Shown piece after piece: positions 18,971 to 28,641 of a stretch of 64,000 nt of DNA (the first letter of the stretch is position 1; each line of letters starts with the position of its first letter). The notes below the pieces were generated by a model, which was not told the DNA's origin, did not search any database, and was given only the letters and a program-made list of their open reading frames with translations. The DNA comes from Chondrocystis sp. NIES-4102. Its GTDB lineage: Bacteria; Cyanobacteriota; Cyanobacteriia; Cyanobacteriales; Xenococcaceae. Made by a program: the position numbers and the translations under genes. The stretch is from positions 3,286,001 through 3,350,000 of the forward strand of contig AP018281.1 in the NCBI GenBank assembly GCA_002368355.1, given 5' to 3'.

Positions 18971-19489
18971 ATGAGTATTAAAATATTTCGTGCAGTTAAA
19001 GGAATTAGTATCTTTGTAATAGATTCTCTAAATTTTATCTTTATACTTCCAGCTTCTAGCTAATCAACGACATCTTGCTCCAATTATTGGATTAATCCTA
19101 ATACTGGATTAAAAGAGTGCTTGGATAAAGGAAATACAAGACTATTGGCTGCCCCTTCTAACTTAAATAACTCTTCTACTGATTCCTCTAGTAACTATTC
19201 TGATAAACCTTGTTCTGGTTTAAAATTAAATATAGAAGAATTTTTTTCTTCAGAAGGAGGAACATTTACTAAAGTATTTGGCACTATTAAAAATAATGGT
19301 AATCAAACTTATAGATATATTGAAATTAATATTCAATATTTAGAAAAAGACAGAATCATAGATGATGGATTTACTATAGTAAGACCTGGAATTTTGAGTC
19401 CTGGACAAACTGGAACTTGGAGTGATTTTACTACAGATGATAGAGCAACAAAAGTAAAAACAACTTCTATGACCTGCAAACTGGCTTAG
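18971..19489 (+). pseudogene. FxLYD-like exported protein with one in-frame stop near its signal peptide
   Basis: The frame from ATG 18971 encodes a hydrophobic leader (residues 8-30, ending FIFILPASS), then TAA at 19061-19063, and then stays open to 19489. Downstream it reads STTSCSNYWINPNTGLKECL and, after a Ser/Asn-rich linker, an FxLYD-like beta domain (FTKVFGTIKNNGNQTY, IEINIQYLEKD, SPGQTGTWSDFTT). FxLYD domains are extracellular beta-sandwich domains often found in bacterial lipoproteins. The segment from TTG 19121 (122 residues) could be called as a gene by itself, but it would then lack an export signal. I prefer a nonsense-broken gene. Confidence 0.5.
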
Positions 19490-19600
19490 AAAAGAAAAGC
19501 TTTAATATACCAACTTTTCCTAAGTGCTTCCTATTTTCTTAAAGCAAGAGTAAAGTAAGCAACCAAACTACTTTAAAATTTAAAAACTAAAATATTAAAA

Positions 19601-19990
19601 ATGTCTAGTAAAGAAGTAAAAATTGATGACTGTGAAAAGGTACTTTTGCTCAGAATAAACAAGAGATATCACAAAAATATATCAAAAGAAGAATTATATG
19701 AAGCAACAAGAGGAATTTGGAAAATAAATCAATTAAGAGCTAATAATGTAGAGTATGCTTTTGCTTTGTTTGAAGGAATTATTATAGAAGTATACAAAAT
19801 AAATCAATGGTATAAAGCAGGCACTTTAAAATATTCATTTACAGACACTTCTTCTTTTGCTAATTCAGGACGTTGGGAATTTAAAGGAGAAATAGCTGAC
19901 AATAATCTGATACGTAAATATAGAGGTAAATCAGTACGAAAGTATTTTAAACCAGGAAATCAAAACCCAATTAAATACGTAAACTGTTAA
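19601..19990 (+). CDS. Conserved protein of unknown function, 129 aa
   Basis: An intact small protein in the middle of decayed genes. It has a basic, compact alpha/beta composition with notable segments YEATRGIWKINQLRANNVEY, FEGIIIEVYKINQWYKAGT, RWEFKGEIADNN and, at the end, KYRGKSVRKYFKPGNQNP followed by IKYVNC. I have a weak memory of similar sequences (ATRGxW, NPIxYVNC) near restriction or other defence genes, but I cannot name the family. There is no signal peptide. The ATG at 19601 is the only good start. Confidence 0.65.
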   Translation: MSSKEVKIDDCEKVLLLRINKRYHKNISKEELYEATRGIWKINQLRANNVEYAFALFEGIIIEVYKINQWYKAGTLKYSFTDTSSFANSGRWEFKGEIADNNLIRKYRGKSVRKYFKPGNQNPIKYVNC

Positions 19991-20044
19991 TCTGGAGATG
20001 TAAAGTGATCGCTATTAGTTAATGACTTTGACAAAAGCAAAAAT

Positions 20045-20284
20045 ATGCAACTTCAGCAAACAATAAAATCTTTTATTCGCCCAGGAGAACGGAGCGGTTA
20101 TATTGCCGAATGTTTATAAATTTCGGTTGTGACTCAAGGAGAAACTTTAGATGAGGTTGTTCAAAACTTGAGAGAAACTGTTTCTCTACATTTAGAAGAT
20201 GAAAATCCAGCCGAGTTTGGATTAATTGATCATCCTTCGATTTTGGTTACATTTGATCTACAGCCTAACTATGCCAAAGCTTAA
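20045..20284 (+). pseudogene. hicB: Decayed HicB-type antitoxin
   Basis: From ATG 20045 the frame encodes MQLQQTIKSFIRPGERSGYI then AECL, a TAA at 20117, and ISVVTQGETLDEVVQNLRET, VSLHLEDENPAEFG to the natural stop at 20282-20284. GYxAECLx-xxVVTQGxTLDEVxxNLRExxxLHLE is the HicB signature, so only one codon blocks an otherwise whole protein. The 3' end overlaps the hicA start by 14 bases, the usual HicBA arrangement. Confidence 0.7.
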
Positions 20285-20510
20285 AAGATTATCGGGTGCA
20301 GAAGTTATAGCTATTCTAAGGCAATTTGGCTTTGAAGTTTATAGCCAAAAAGGAAGTCACGTTAAATTGCCTCGGATTAGTATATCGGGTAAAGAAACTT
20401 TAACAGTTCCCAATCACCGTCAGTTAGATACAGGAACTTGTCGCGCAATATATAGATAGGCTTGTCGATATATTCCTGAATCAGATGTGTTTAGTTATTT
20501 TTATGAGTAA
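20271..20510 (+). pseudogene. hicA: Decayed HicA-type mRNA interferase
   Basis: The true start is ATG 20271 (MPKLKRLSGAEVIAILRQFG), inside the 3' end of hicB. The double-stranded RNA-binding-like fold with the catalytic His (SQKGSHVKL) and the VPNHRQLDTGTCRAIYR segment are intact. TAG at 20457-20459 then interrupts it where family members have Gln. The same frame continues to ACRYIPESDVFSYFYE and ends at 20508-20510. The missing C-terminal helix (17 residues) helps the fold, so activity is doubtful, although the His is kept. Confidence 0.7.
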
Positions 20511-20527
20511 GAAAAGAACGTACAAAA

Positions 20528-21223
20528 TTACAACCCAGGACTTGTATTTATAAATAGTTGTCCCTGTAAATGATTCTCAATTAAATTTACTTCAAATACT
20601 TCTGCGAAAGCTTTAGCTACCTGAATTCTTACCTCATCTACTGAAATATTTGGTACAAACTCAACTAAACTTCCTACAGGCTTATCTGCAATACCACAGG
20701 GAATTATATGATCAAAACCAGTCATATCTGGACAGACATTTATAGAGAAGCCGTGCATAGTGATCCAACGACGAACTTTAATGCCAATGGCTGCAATTTT
20801 TTTTCCTTCCAACCATACCCCAGTAAACTTAGGAATACGATAGGCATTTAAACCATAAGTAGCTACAGTTTTAATAATAACAGTTTCTAATTGCCTCAAA
20901 TACCAATGTAAATCCTGTTGATAATAACGCAAATTAAGGATTGGATAACCTACCAATTGATTGGGACAATGATAGGTGACTTCTCCGCCCCTTTCAATAC
21001 GATGAATTTCCAAGTCAGTTTTTTCAGGATTAAACTTTAAAAAATCAAGAATAGAACCAGTGCCTAGAGTATATACAGGCGGATGCTCAAGCAAAATTAA
21101 AATATCATTTAAATCAGGGTTATTAATTCTTGCTTCTACTAGCGATCGCTGATACGCCCATGCTTGTGCATATTTTACTATTTTTTGATTTTCTAATATA
21201 CAATCCCTATAATTTTGTCTCAT
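20528..21223 (-). CDS. lipB: Octanoyltransferase
   Basis: 231 residues. It transfers octanoyl from acyl carrier protein to lipoyl domains, the first step of lipoate assembly. It shows the family motifs [19 protein letters not shown] (containing the conserved GG-x2-TYHxPGQLxGYP-like loop), [16 protein letters not shown] with the active-site Lys, and [11 protein letters not shown] containing the catalytic Cys. The partner lipoyl synthase gene lipA lies 15 kb away at 36.5 kb. Confidence 0.9.
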   Translation of the reverse strand: MRQNYRDCILENQKIVKYAQAWAYQRSLVEARINNPDLNDILILLEHPPVYTLGTGSILDFLKFNPEKTDLEIHRIERGGEVTYHCPNQLVGYPILNLRYYQQDLHWYLRQLETVIIKTVATYGLNAYRIPKFTGVWLEGKKIAAIGIKVRRWITMHGFSINVCPDMTGFDHIIPCGIADKPVGSLVEFVPNISVDEVRIQVAKAFAEVFEVNLIENHLQGQLFINTSPGL

Positions 21224-21746
21224 ATTGCCAGCTTTGTTAAATAAATGTCAATCAATGTAACAGAACATCAAGAGAATTGACGTAATTGATGTTGTGCAGA
21301 CTACAAAGTGTTAATCTATTAGTTATAAAGCTATTAAAAGAAAAGCATTGCTTGAGGAAATTGCCAGAAATCTAATAAAGTGCAAAACCTTAAATATCAT
21401 ATCTAAATTTCGTAGGCTTCAAATTAATACAAATCTCAGTTTCAGTCTAATCAATAGTAATTAATTATTATCTATTGTTTTGGTAGAAAGTGTTTCTAGA
21501 TAAATATAATCTTAACTAAATCATGGGTGTGAATAGTAAGTTTGTAGATTATCTCAGAAATAGTAGTAAGAAAAACGCAAGACTAAATCGGCAGAATAAT
21601 TTTAATAAATGTTCATGATTTAGTTGATTTGGAGCAACAATCTTTTTGAGATAAATTTGTATATCCTATGAAAATGAAGGTAGCAATGTAATGTATAGTA
21701 TCAACTTTTTGTCAGCTTTATAACTTTCTAATATGGAGTAACAAGT
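21224..21746. promoter_or_regulatory. Long leader/promoter region between lipB and the hibernation-factor gene
   Basis: The 523-bp gap lies between two divergent genes. In other cyanobacteria lrtA mRNA carries a long 5' leader involved in its light/dark-dependent stability, and the length here fits that. A short frame starting at ATG 21523 (about 32 codons, basic, no family resemblance) could be a leader peptide or chance. The ribosome site GGAG lies before ATG 21747. The promoter itself is not clear to me. Confidence 0.45.
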
Positions 21747-22355
21747 ATGAAGCTTTTGATCCAAGGAAATAATATTGCAGTCACAGAATCGATTCATGAT
21801 TACGTAGAACAAAAAATAGAAAAAGCGATTAAACACTTTGAGAATATAACAAGTAAGGTGGATGTTCATTTATCTGTAGCACGCAATTCTAGGATCGAAA
21901 GGAAACATAAAGCAGAAGTAACAGTGTTTGCGAATGGAACAGTAATTCGCGCTCAAGAAGGTAGCGAAAATCTTTACGCAAGTATCGATATGGTTGCCGA
22001 TAAAATAGCCCGTCAATTACGCAAATATAAAGAAAAGCATCTGCCTAAAAAAGCTCATGCTAATCTGCGTTCAGAAGATGCAAACGAAGATAGTATTTCA
22101 GAACTAACTCAATTAAATAGCGATCGCGACCCCGAATTACCAGCAGAAGTGGTAAGAACTAAATATTTTGCTATGCCCCCTATGACTCCTGAAGAAGCAT
22201 TAGAACATCTTCAATTAGTCGATCACGACTTTTATATGTTCAAGAATAGTGAGACGGGAGAAATTAATGTAATATATACCAGAAATCATGGTGGCTATGG
22301 GGTAATACAACCTCGTTTAGACAGTACTAGTCAAAATGGCAATTCTGCTCATTGA
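21747..22355 (+). CDS. hpf: Long-form ribosome hibernation promoting factor (LrtA type)
   Basis: 202 residues with two domains. The N-terminal YfiA/HPF ribosome-binding domain (about 1-105) begins [20 protein letters not shown] and contains [11 protein letters not shown]. The C-terminal dimerisation domain (about 140-195) contains [39 protein letters not shown] and [11 protein letters not shown]. Long forms dimerise 70S ribosomes to 100S particles in stationary phase or darkness. In cyanobacteria this is the light-repressed protein LrtA. Confidence 0.92.
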   Translation: MKLLIQGNNIAVTESIHDYVEQKIEKAIKHFENITSKVDVHLSVARNSRIERKHKAEVTVFANGTVIRAQEGSENLYASIDMVADKIARQLRKYKEKHLPKKAHANLRSEDANEDSISELTQLNSDRDPELPAEVVRTKYFAMPPMTPEEALEHLQLVDHDFYMFKNSETGEINVIYTRNHGGYGVIQPRLDSTSQNGNSAH

Positions 22356-22460
22356 TATATTGGATAAATTTACTAATTAATCGATTGAGTTAAGTAGAGA
22401 AGTAGAGGATGATAGGGAGGTTAAGAGGTATAATCATCTGATCACATTCCTCGTACAAGA

Positions 22461-23027
22461 CTAACTATAATACTCCACTACTTCTTCAGTATCAGAATTT
22501 AAAGATTGCACAATAAATGGGAAACCTGCCCCTGCCAAACCTTGTTTAAGGCGATCGCTTGTAGCTTCAAAAACCACAAATAAAGGATTAATCATTTCTG
22601 CCTTTTCACTAAACATATGTTGTTCTTTAGGTGGCATTAACCATTCATAATCTTGATCCAAAAAAATCTGAGTTTGACGCCAGCGAGCTATAAGATCAGA
22701 AAAATCTTCTTCTGGGCGATGAATAAAGACAATAATTTCTGTCCCAACTTTAATTTTCCATTCAGGATCGCACATCAAAATAGCCAAATCACAGGGAACG
22801 GAAGTAGCAATTCGGGGCGTTATACTGTGTATAGATTCCTTTATAGCCAATTCTCTACGGCGAATACGAACAACAGGTAAAGGAATGGTAATTAAACTTT
22901 GTTCTGGACGGCGAATACTAGGAACAGCCTCAAGATAAGGACGATATTGCTTAAGTAGGGCGATCGCTCCACTACGAGTACTATATTCTGCTAGAAAAGT
23001 TTCATAATCAGACTTGTTAACAGGCAT
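22461..23027 (-). CDS. Conserved protein of unknown function downstream of pilC
   Basis: 188 residues, soluble, without signal peptide or membrane segment. The middle has a beta-rich stretch (SLITIPLPVVRIRRRELAI, VPCDLAILMCDPEWKIKVG, TEIIVFIHRPEED) and the end reads FVVFEATSDRLKQGLAGAGF. I do not recognise a family. It is on the same strand as pilC, 47 bp after it, so it may be read from the pilus operon. A role in pilus function is only a guess from position. Confidence 0.6.
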   Translation of the reverse strand: MPVNKSDYETFLAEYSTRSGAIALLKQYRPYLEAVPSIRRPEQSLITIPLPVVRIRRRELAIKESIHSITPRIATSVPCDLAILMCDPEWKIKVGTEIIVFIHRPEEDFSDLIARWRQTQIFLDQDYEWLMPPKEQHMFSEKAEMINPLFVVFEATSDRLKQGLAGAGFPFIVQSLNSDTEEVVEYYS

Positions 23028-23074
23028 AAGGTGGTGTTGTAAATAGTGCTTAGGAAATAATCGCGCGTCAAAAT

Positions 23075-24289
23075 TTATCCCAATTGATCAAAAATAGCAA
23101 ACATAGGTAAATACATAGAAAGCAAAATTGTCCCTACCATTATGGCAATACCCACCATCATAAGAGGTTCAATCATACTAGTAAGAGCTTTAACTGCTTG
23201 CTCAACTTCCTCTTCATAGAAGTCGGCAACTTTTTCCATCATGCCATCCAACTCCCCAGTTTCTTCGCCAATACTGATCATTTGAATTGCTAGAGGTGGA
23301 AAAACATTTTCCTTTTGAATTGCCAGAGAAATCATCCCACCCTGTTGAATATCATTCTTAGCAGCCATAATCGCATTGACTAATACTTGATTGCCAATTG
23401 TGTCACAAACAATATCAAAACATTGCAACACAGGCACACCTGAGCGAGTTAAAGTTCCAAAAATTCGGCAAAAACGAGCCACGGCAATTTTTTCATTTAA
23501 ATCACCAAATAAAGGAGCTTTGAGCATAAAACCATCGATCTGTAGACGACCGACTGGCGTTTTATAATATGTGCGGAATAAGAAACTAATTACTATAAAT
23601 CCTACAATTGGAATAACTACTTTCCAACTACGGAGGATGCCACTAATAGCTAACATGGTTCTGGTTAAAAGGGGTAATTCACCCCCTAACTTATCAAAAA
23701 TACCAGCAAAGACTGGGATTAAGAAAATAGTCATCCCCAAAAAAGCAATTAATGCAAAAATACCAACTGTTACAGGGTAAGCCATCGCCGACTTAATTTG
23801 ATTCTGTAACTTTGCCATATCCTCTAAAAGTGTTGAAAGTCTCATTAATACTTCATCAAGTACCCCACCAGCTTCCCCTGCTTCAACCATTGCCACATAT
23901 AAATTATTGAAACATTCAGGGTGCTTGCTCATTGATTCCGACAAACTTATACCCTGTTGCACTTCGGCACTAATTTCTAATAAAGCTTTTTTTAATTTCG
24001 GGTTAGGAGCTTGATCTGAAAGGATGCCCAAAGCGCGAATAATCGCTACACCTGCGTTAACCATAACGGAAAACTGGCGCGAAAATATTGCTTTATCCTT
24101 AACCTTGACTTTAGCTAAAGCCATTTGTAGCTGCGATAGGTCAATTTCAAAACCAGATTTATCAATTTTACCGACAGCAACATATCTATTTTTTAAAACA
24201 GAACGAGCTTGTTCGGGAGAGGCTGCCTCTATTTTCTCTTTAAAGACCTTCCCTGAATGATCTCTAACCTTTGCTATATATATGGACAT
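23075..24289 (-). CDS. pilC: Type IV pilus inner-membrane platform protein PilC
   Basis: 404 residues, with two repeats of the type II secretion F domain (about 70-190 and 270-395). It shows FSRQFSVMVNAGVAI, MVEAGEAGGVLDEVLMRLS and ISIGEETGELDGMMEKVADFYEEEVEQAV, the glycine/glutamate loops of the family. There are three membrane segments. It anchors the assembly and retraction ATPases. It is the third gene of pilB-pilT-pilC, separated by 81 bp from pilT. Pili serve phototactic movement and DNA uptake in cyanobacteria. Confidence 0.95.
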   Translation of the reverse strand: MSIYIAKVRDHSGKVFKEKIEAASPEQARSVLKNRYVAVGKIDKSGFEIDLSQLQMALAKVKVKDKAIFSRQFSVMVNAGVAIIRALGILSDQAPNPKLKKALLEISAEVQQGISLSESMSKHPECFNNLYVAMVEAGEAGGVLDEVLMRLSTLLEDMAKLQNQIKSAMAYPVTVGIFALIAFLGMTIFLIPVFAGIFDKLGGELPLLTRTMLAISGILRSWKVVIPIVGFIVISFLFRTYYKTPVGRLQIDGFMLKAPLFGDLNEKIAVARFCRIFGTLTRSGVPVLQCFDIVCDTIGNQVLVNAIMAAKNDIQQGGMISLAIQKENVFPPLAIQMISIGEETGELDGMMEKVADFYEEEVEQAVKALTSMIEPLMMVGIAIMVGTILLSMYLPMFAIFDQLG

Positions 24290-24370
24290 GAAAATAAACC
24301 AATAATTAATTTACTGATAAACGTATTGAATACTTTTTAGGTTTGTAAGACTAATACACCAAGATATTTT

Positions 24371-25483
24371 TTAACGCTGTTTAGAATTTGTATTAGATAC
24401 CATGCCTGTACCAGCAGCACCAACAAGACGTTGCAATTCATCGGGTCGAGAACTTTTAGCGATCGCTTCTTCAATGCTGACTATGCCTTTTTTCACAAAG
24501 TCTGCTAACGCTTGTTCCATTGTCTGCATATCCATTTTCGCTCCCGTTTGAATCGAGGAATATACCATTGCAGCTTTCCCTTCCCGAATCAAGTTGGCGA
24601 TCGCTGGCGTGACTACCATAATTTCCTGCGCCATCACTCGTCCGAATTCTCCTGGTTTGGGATTTTTCTTTTTAACTAAAGTCTGACTAAAAACAGCAAT
24701 TAAAGAGTTTGACAACATCGCCCGAATTTGCGCTTGTTGACCTGCGGGAAAAACGTCAATGATCCGATCAACTGTTCCCGAAGCAGAGTTTGTATGAAGT
24801 GTTCCAAAAACTAAGTGACCAGTTTCGGCTGCGGAGATTGCCAAAGCGATGGTTTCCAAGTCTCGCATCTCTCCTACTAAAATAATATCTGGATCTTCCC
24901 TTAATGCAGCTTTTAAGGCATTGGCAAAGCTTTTAGTATCTTCTCCCTTTTGTCTTTGATGAAATAAACTTTTAATATTGTCAAAAACATATTCAATTGG
25001 ATCTTCTACTGTTAAAATATGCTCCCCTCTGGTACGGTTAATTAAATCCAACATGGCTGCTAAAGTGGTGGTTTTTCCCGATCCCGTCGGTCCTGTAACC
25101 AAAACCAAGCCCCTGGGTCGTTCGGTAATTCTTCTTACTACATCAGGTAATCCCATCTGCTCGAAATTAGGAATTTTAGATGATAATGCTCGTAAACAAG
25201 AAGCGTAACAACCTCTTTCTTTATAGACATTAACCCGAAAACGAGCTAACCCTTTAACCCCATAGGCACAATCTAACTCCCAATTCTGTTCTAATTCCTT
25301 TCTTTGGTTGTTATTGAGCATACTAAAAATCAGCCTTTGACACTCTTGAGGATTAAGCTCTTCGCCAATAGGAGTTAACTTACCACTGATGCGAAAATAA
25401 ACTGGCGCACTAGCCTGAATGTGCATATCTGAGCCACCCATTTCAACCAGTTGTTCCATTAAATCTTCAATCATCAAATCCAT
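24371..25483 (-). CDS. pilT: Type IV pilus retraction ATPase PilT
   Basis: 370 residues. It has the Walker A motif GPTGSGKTTTLAAML, the acidic Asp box and Walker B (REDPDIILVGEMRD), the His box (TGHLVFGTLHT) and the C-terminal IREGKAAMVYSSIQTG, equivalent to the AIRNLIREGK retraction motif. It drives pilus disassembly in the cytoplasmic ring below PilC. It sits between pilB and pilC on one strand. Confidence 0.95.
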   Translation of the reverse strand: MDLMIEDLMEQLVEMGGSDMHIQASAPVYFRISGKLTPIGEELNPQECQRLIFSMLNNNQRKELEQNWELDCAYGVKGLARFRVNVYKERGCYASCLRALSSKIPNFEQMGLPDVVRRITERPRGLVLVTGPTGSGKTTTLAAMLDLINRTRGEHILTVEDPIEYVFDNIKSLFHQRQKGEDTKSFANALKAALREDPDIILVGEMRDLETIALAISAAETGHLVFGTLHTNSASGTVDRIIDVFPAGQQAQIRAMLSNSLIAVFSQTLVKKKNPKPGEFGRVMAQEIMVVTPAIANLIREGKAAMVYSSIQTGAKMDMQTMEQALADFVKKGIVSIEEAIAKSSRPDELQRLVGAAGTGMVSNTNSKQR

Positions 25484-25564
25484 AATTTTGTCCTCTTAAA
25501 ATTTTTTAAATTAAGTTTTATCTGTAATCGATTACTAGTTAGCGATATTTGAGTTATTTATTAT

Positions 25565-27571
25565 TTAGGTAAAACGTGGAGTCATACAATAAGGGCAATC
25601 CAACCATTCAGGTTTTAATTCCGCGCTACAGGTGCGACAAACTAAACCACTTTTTTGCTTGGCTTTCCTTTCTGCTTCCACACCAGAGTCGGTAAAGGTT
25701 ACCCTTTCCACTTCTTCTAAGGTTGTGTGTCCTTCTTTTACTAGGTTTAAGCTATATGCCAAGATAGTAATCATGCCTTGCTCTACTGCTACTTCCTTGA
25801 TGCGATCGGTATTTGCCCCTTCATTAATCAAGCTTTCCAATCTTTCAGAATTTTTCATCACTTCGTAGACCCCGACACGTCCCTTGTACCCGACCCCACC
25901 ACATTTTGCACAAAGAGTTCCATTAGCTTTTGCCTTAGCAGTTTCTTCAGTATCTAATTTGTTGGCTTTATAAAATGTGACTTCTTCTTCTGCTGCTGCC
26001 GATAAGCCAAATCTAGCTAATTCCTCACGAGTTGGATTATATGGAATACGACATTCACTACAAACTCGACGCATTAACCTTTGAGCTAAAACTCCAATTA
26101 AAGCTCCAGAAATCATAAAAGGTTCTACGCCCATCTCATCCAAACGAGCGATCGCCCCAGCAGCATCATTGGTGTGTAGAGTTGTCAATACTAAGTGACC
26201 AGTCAAGGCAGCTTCAATAGCTGTTTTAGCGGTTTCCGAGTCGCGAGTCTCACCCACTAAAATTACATCAGGATCTTGTCTTAAAAAGGCTCTTAGAATT
26301 GAGGCAAAGTTCATCCCTTTTTCTCGAATCACCTGTACTTGGGTAATACCATCAAGAGAATATTCAATTGGGTCTTCTGCTGTACTGATATTAATGTCAG
26401 GGCTATTTCTTTCTGCTAGTACAGAATAAAGAGTTGTAGATTTACCTGAACCCGTTGGACCTGTAACTAAAATCAAGCCAAACGGACGTTTTGCCATATC
26501 CCGCACCAATTCTAGAGTAGGTTCATGGGAAATCAACTTATCTAAACCTAATTGAGTGGCAGAATTATCTAAAATCCTCAGACAAACTTTTTCTCCATAG
26601 CGACTTGGCAGAGTATTAACACGAAAATCAACTTTTCTACCCTGAAACATTCGCCGAATCTTACCATCCTGGGGTAAACGTTTTTCCGCAATATCTAAAT
26701 CCGCCATAATCTTGAAGCGCGCCACAACCGCAGGAATGATCTTTTTAGGCATCAATTCAAATGGCTGGAATAATACACTATCTTTGCGATAGCGAATCTT
26801 AAGACTTTCTTCTTGGGGTTCTACGTGAATATCAGAAATTCCATCCTGTAATGCTTTTGCCAGAATTTTATTAACTAGGGTGACGATAGGTGCTGCATGG
26901 GCTTCATTGGCTGCTCCCAAATCATCAGCCATTTCGTCTTCCGATTCTTCCAGATTAAAGTCAAAATTATCTAATTCTAAAGTAACTTCAGTGTGGACTT
27001 CTTGTTTCTTAGCTGTTTCCTTTTTAACTTGCTCATCTAAAAATTGATCAATCAGTTGTTGATAATCAGCCTGAGTAATTACCTGACGTTTAACATTAAT
27101 TCCTTTGGGTCTTAAAATACGATTGAGATCGTCTTGGGCTTCCAAATTTTCAGGATCTACCATTGCCACAAATAAAATTGGTGGCTCACCTGCTTCTTTT
27201 CTCAAAGGAATTAAGCGATAACGGCGACAAATATCAACAGGAATTAAAGAATTGATTAATTCCCCTACTTGATTACTATCAATTTGTTCTGTTTCTATTT
27301 CAGGATCAACAGATTCAACCCCATAGAGAACTTTGAGTTCAAATAAATGATGCTTCTTATACTGACGTAAAAGATCTGGAGGTAACTCCTTACCTGTAGT
27401 AGATTCGAGAACATCAACTAAAGATCTACCTGTTTTACGGCTTTCAGCCAAAGCCTTCTGCATTTGCTCACTATCAACAAAGCCTTTTTGTACTAATTGA
27501 TTGCCAAAAGGAGATAAATTATTACGTAGAGCGATCGCTCTAGTTGTTCTAGAAGAGGAGGAATAAGCCAT
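25565..27571 (-). CDS. pilB: Type IV pilus extension ATPase PilB, with an extra C-terminal zinc ribbon
   Basis: 668 residues. N-terminal MshEN-type domains (about 20-200) precede the ATPase with Walker A (GPTGSGKSTTLYSVL), Walker B (DPDVILVGETRD) and a tetracysteine zinc knuckle (CSEC, then CAKCGGVGYKG). After the usual end the protein carries CRTCSAELKPEW and CPYC, a small additional zinc ribbon. In Synechocystis the C-terminus of PilB1 is the binding site for Hfq, so this tail may have the same role here. It is the first gene of the pil operon and starts with ATG at 27571. Confidence 0.95.
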   Translation of the reverse strand: MAYSSSSRTTRAIALRNNLSPFGNQLVQKGFVDSEQMQKALAESRKTGRSLVDVLESTTGKELPPDLLRQYKKHHLFELKVLYGVESVDPEIETEQIDSNQVGELINSLIPVDICRRYRLIPLRKEAGEPPILFVAMVDPENLEAQDDLNRILRPKGINVKRQVITQADYQQLIDQFLDEQVKKETAKKQEVHTEVTLELDNFDFNLEESEDEMADDLGAANEAHAAPIVTLVNKILAKALQDGISDIHVEPQEESLKIRYRKDSVLFQPFELMPKKIIPAVVARFKIMADLDIAEKRLPQDGKIRRMFQGRKVDFRVNTLPSRYGEKVCLRILDNSATQLGLDKLISHEPTLELVRDMAKRPFGLILVTGPTGSGKSTTLYSVLAERNSPDINISTAEDPIEYSLDGITQVQVIREKGMNFASILRAFLRQDPDVILVGETRDSETAKTAIEAALTGHLVLTTLHTNDAAGAIARLDEMGVEPFMISGALIGVLAQRLMRRVCSECRIPYNPTREELARFGLSAAAEEEVTFYKANKLDTEETAKAKANGTLCAKCGGVGYKGRVGVYEVMKNSERLESLINEGANTDRIKEVAVEQGMITILAYSLNLVKEGHTTLEEVERVTFTDSGVEAERKAKQKSGLVCRTCSAELKPEWLDCPYCMTPRFT

Positions 27572-27848
27572 AAAATAGTAAAAATATCTCAGTCACCTTC
27601 TCTAGTGTTCCCCAAAGTTTTCTTAAAATTTCAATTTAATTTGATTAACATTACTTTCCTCCACAGGCTACCAATTCCACTATTTAAGCCAAGCAGTTCC
27701 ACAAAATGCTACATTTGATTAGCGAGAGGCTAAAAGTTTTATCCCTAACATTGACAAGAAAACTCGAAAAATTATCTCAATTTTTATAAAAGCTGTTATT
27801 GTTCCTGAACAATGAAATATTCTATATTTTGGAGAGATTAACATTTTT

Positions 27849-28595
27849 ATGACCCAAGATCAGAAACAACCAGAAATTATGGACGAAAACTCAGAAGCCA
27901 CTGCTTCTAATACCCCAGTAGACATTAACGCTTCTACATCAGAAGTTACTGCCGAAAATTTGGCAGAATCTCCCGTAGATAATGCAACTAACGAAGTTGA
28001 TTTAGAGACAGCAGATGAAGCAATTTCTCCAGATCAAGAAGAGATTTTTACTGCTTTTCAACAAGAGAACGCCAATCTTAAAAAGCTTTTAGACGAGAAA
28101 GTTCAACAATTAGAAGTATCTAAATCTCAATACGCTAGACTTGCTGCCGATTTTGAGAATTTTCGCCGTCGAACTACTAAAGAACAAGAAAATCTCGAAC
28201 CACAAATTAAAAAAAGTGTAATTATAGATTTACTACCAGTAGTTGATAATTTTGAGCGAGCTAGAACTCAGTTAAAACCAGAGTCGGATGGCGAGAAAGC
28301 AATTCATTCTAGCTATCAAGGTGTTTATAAAACTTTGGTTGAGTGCCTCAAAAAAATGGGAGTTTCAGCAATGCGACCAGAAGGGCAAGAATTTGATCCC
28401 ACATATCATGAAGCAATGTTAAGAGAAGCTACCGATGAATATCCAGAAGGTACAGTTATCGAACAATTAATGCGTGGATACGTTCTAGGCGATGTTATCT
28501 TACGTCATGCTATGGTTAAAGTTGCTGTTCCTAAAGAACCTGTGATAACTTCGGAAGAGAAAAAGATAGAAGAAGAACAGGTAAATGATAATTAA
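27849..28595 (+). CDS. grpE: Nucleotide exchange factor GrpE
   Basis: 248 residues. A long acidic disordered N-terminus (1-65) precedes the coiled-coil dimer helix (about 70-140, [20 protein letters not shown]). The beta-domain motif follows ([43 protein letters not shown]). It releases ADP from DnaK. There is a good GGAGAG site before ATG 27849. No CIRCE element is seen upstream. grpE-dnaK-dnaJ is the usual order in cyanobacteria. Confidence 0.95.
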   Translation: MTQDQKQPEIMDENSEATASNTPVDINASTSEVTAENLAESPVDNATNEVDLETADEAISPDQEEIFTAFQQENANLKKLLDEKVQQLEVSKSQYARLAADFENFRRRTTKEQENLEPQIKKSVIIDLLPVVDNFERARTQLKPESDGEKAIHSSYQGVYKTLVECLKKMGVSAMRPEGQEFDPTYHEAMLREATDEYPEGTVIEQLMRGYVLGDVILRHAMVKVAVPKEPVITSEEKKIEEEQVNDN

Positions 28596-28641
28596 ATCAG
28601 TTTCAAAATATTTGAATTGAATACTCAATAATTATTAAATT

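Noticed and set aside
18369-20510. Stop codon reassignment or suppression (TAA/TAG read as Gln) to explain the interrupted genes
   Set aside because: Housekeeping genes throughout the window use TAA and TAG as normal ends, and the stops in question cluster in accessory genes. One stop replaces Trp, not Gln. Decay by transitions is simpler.
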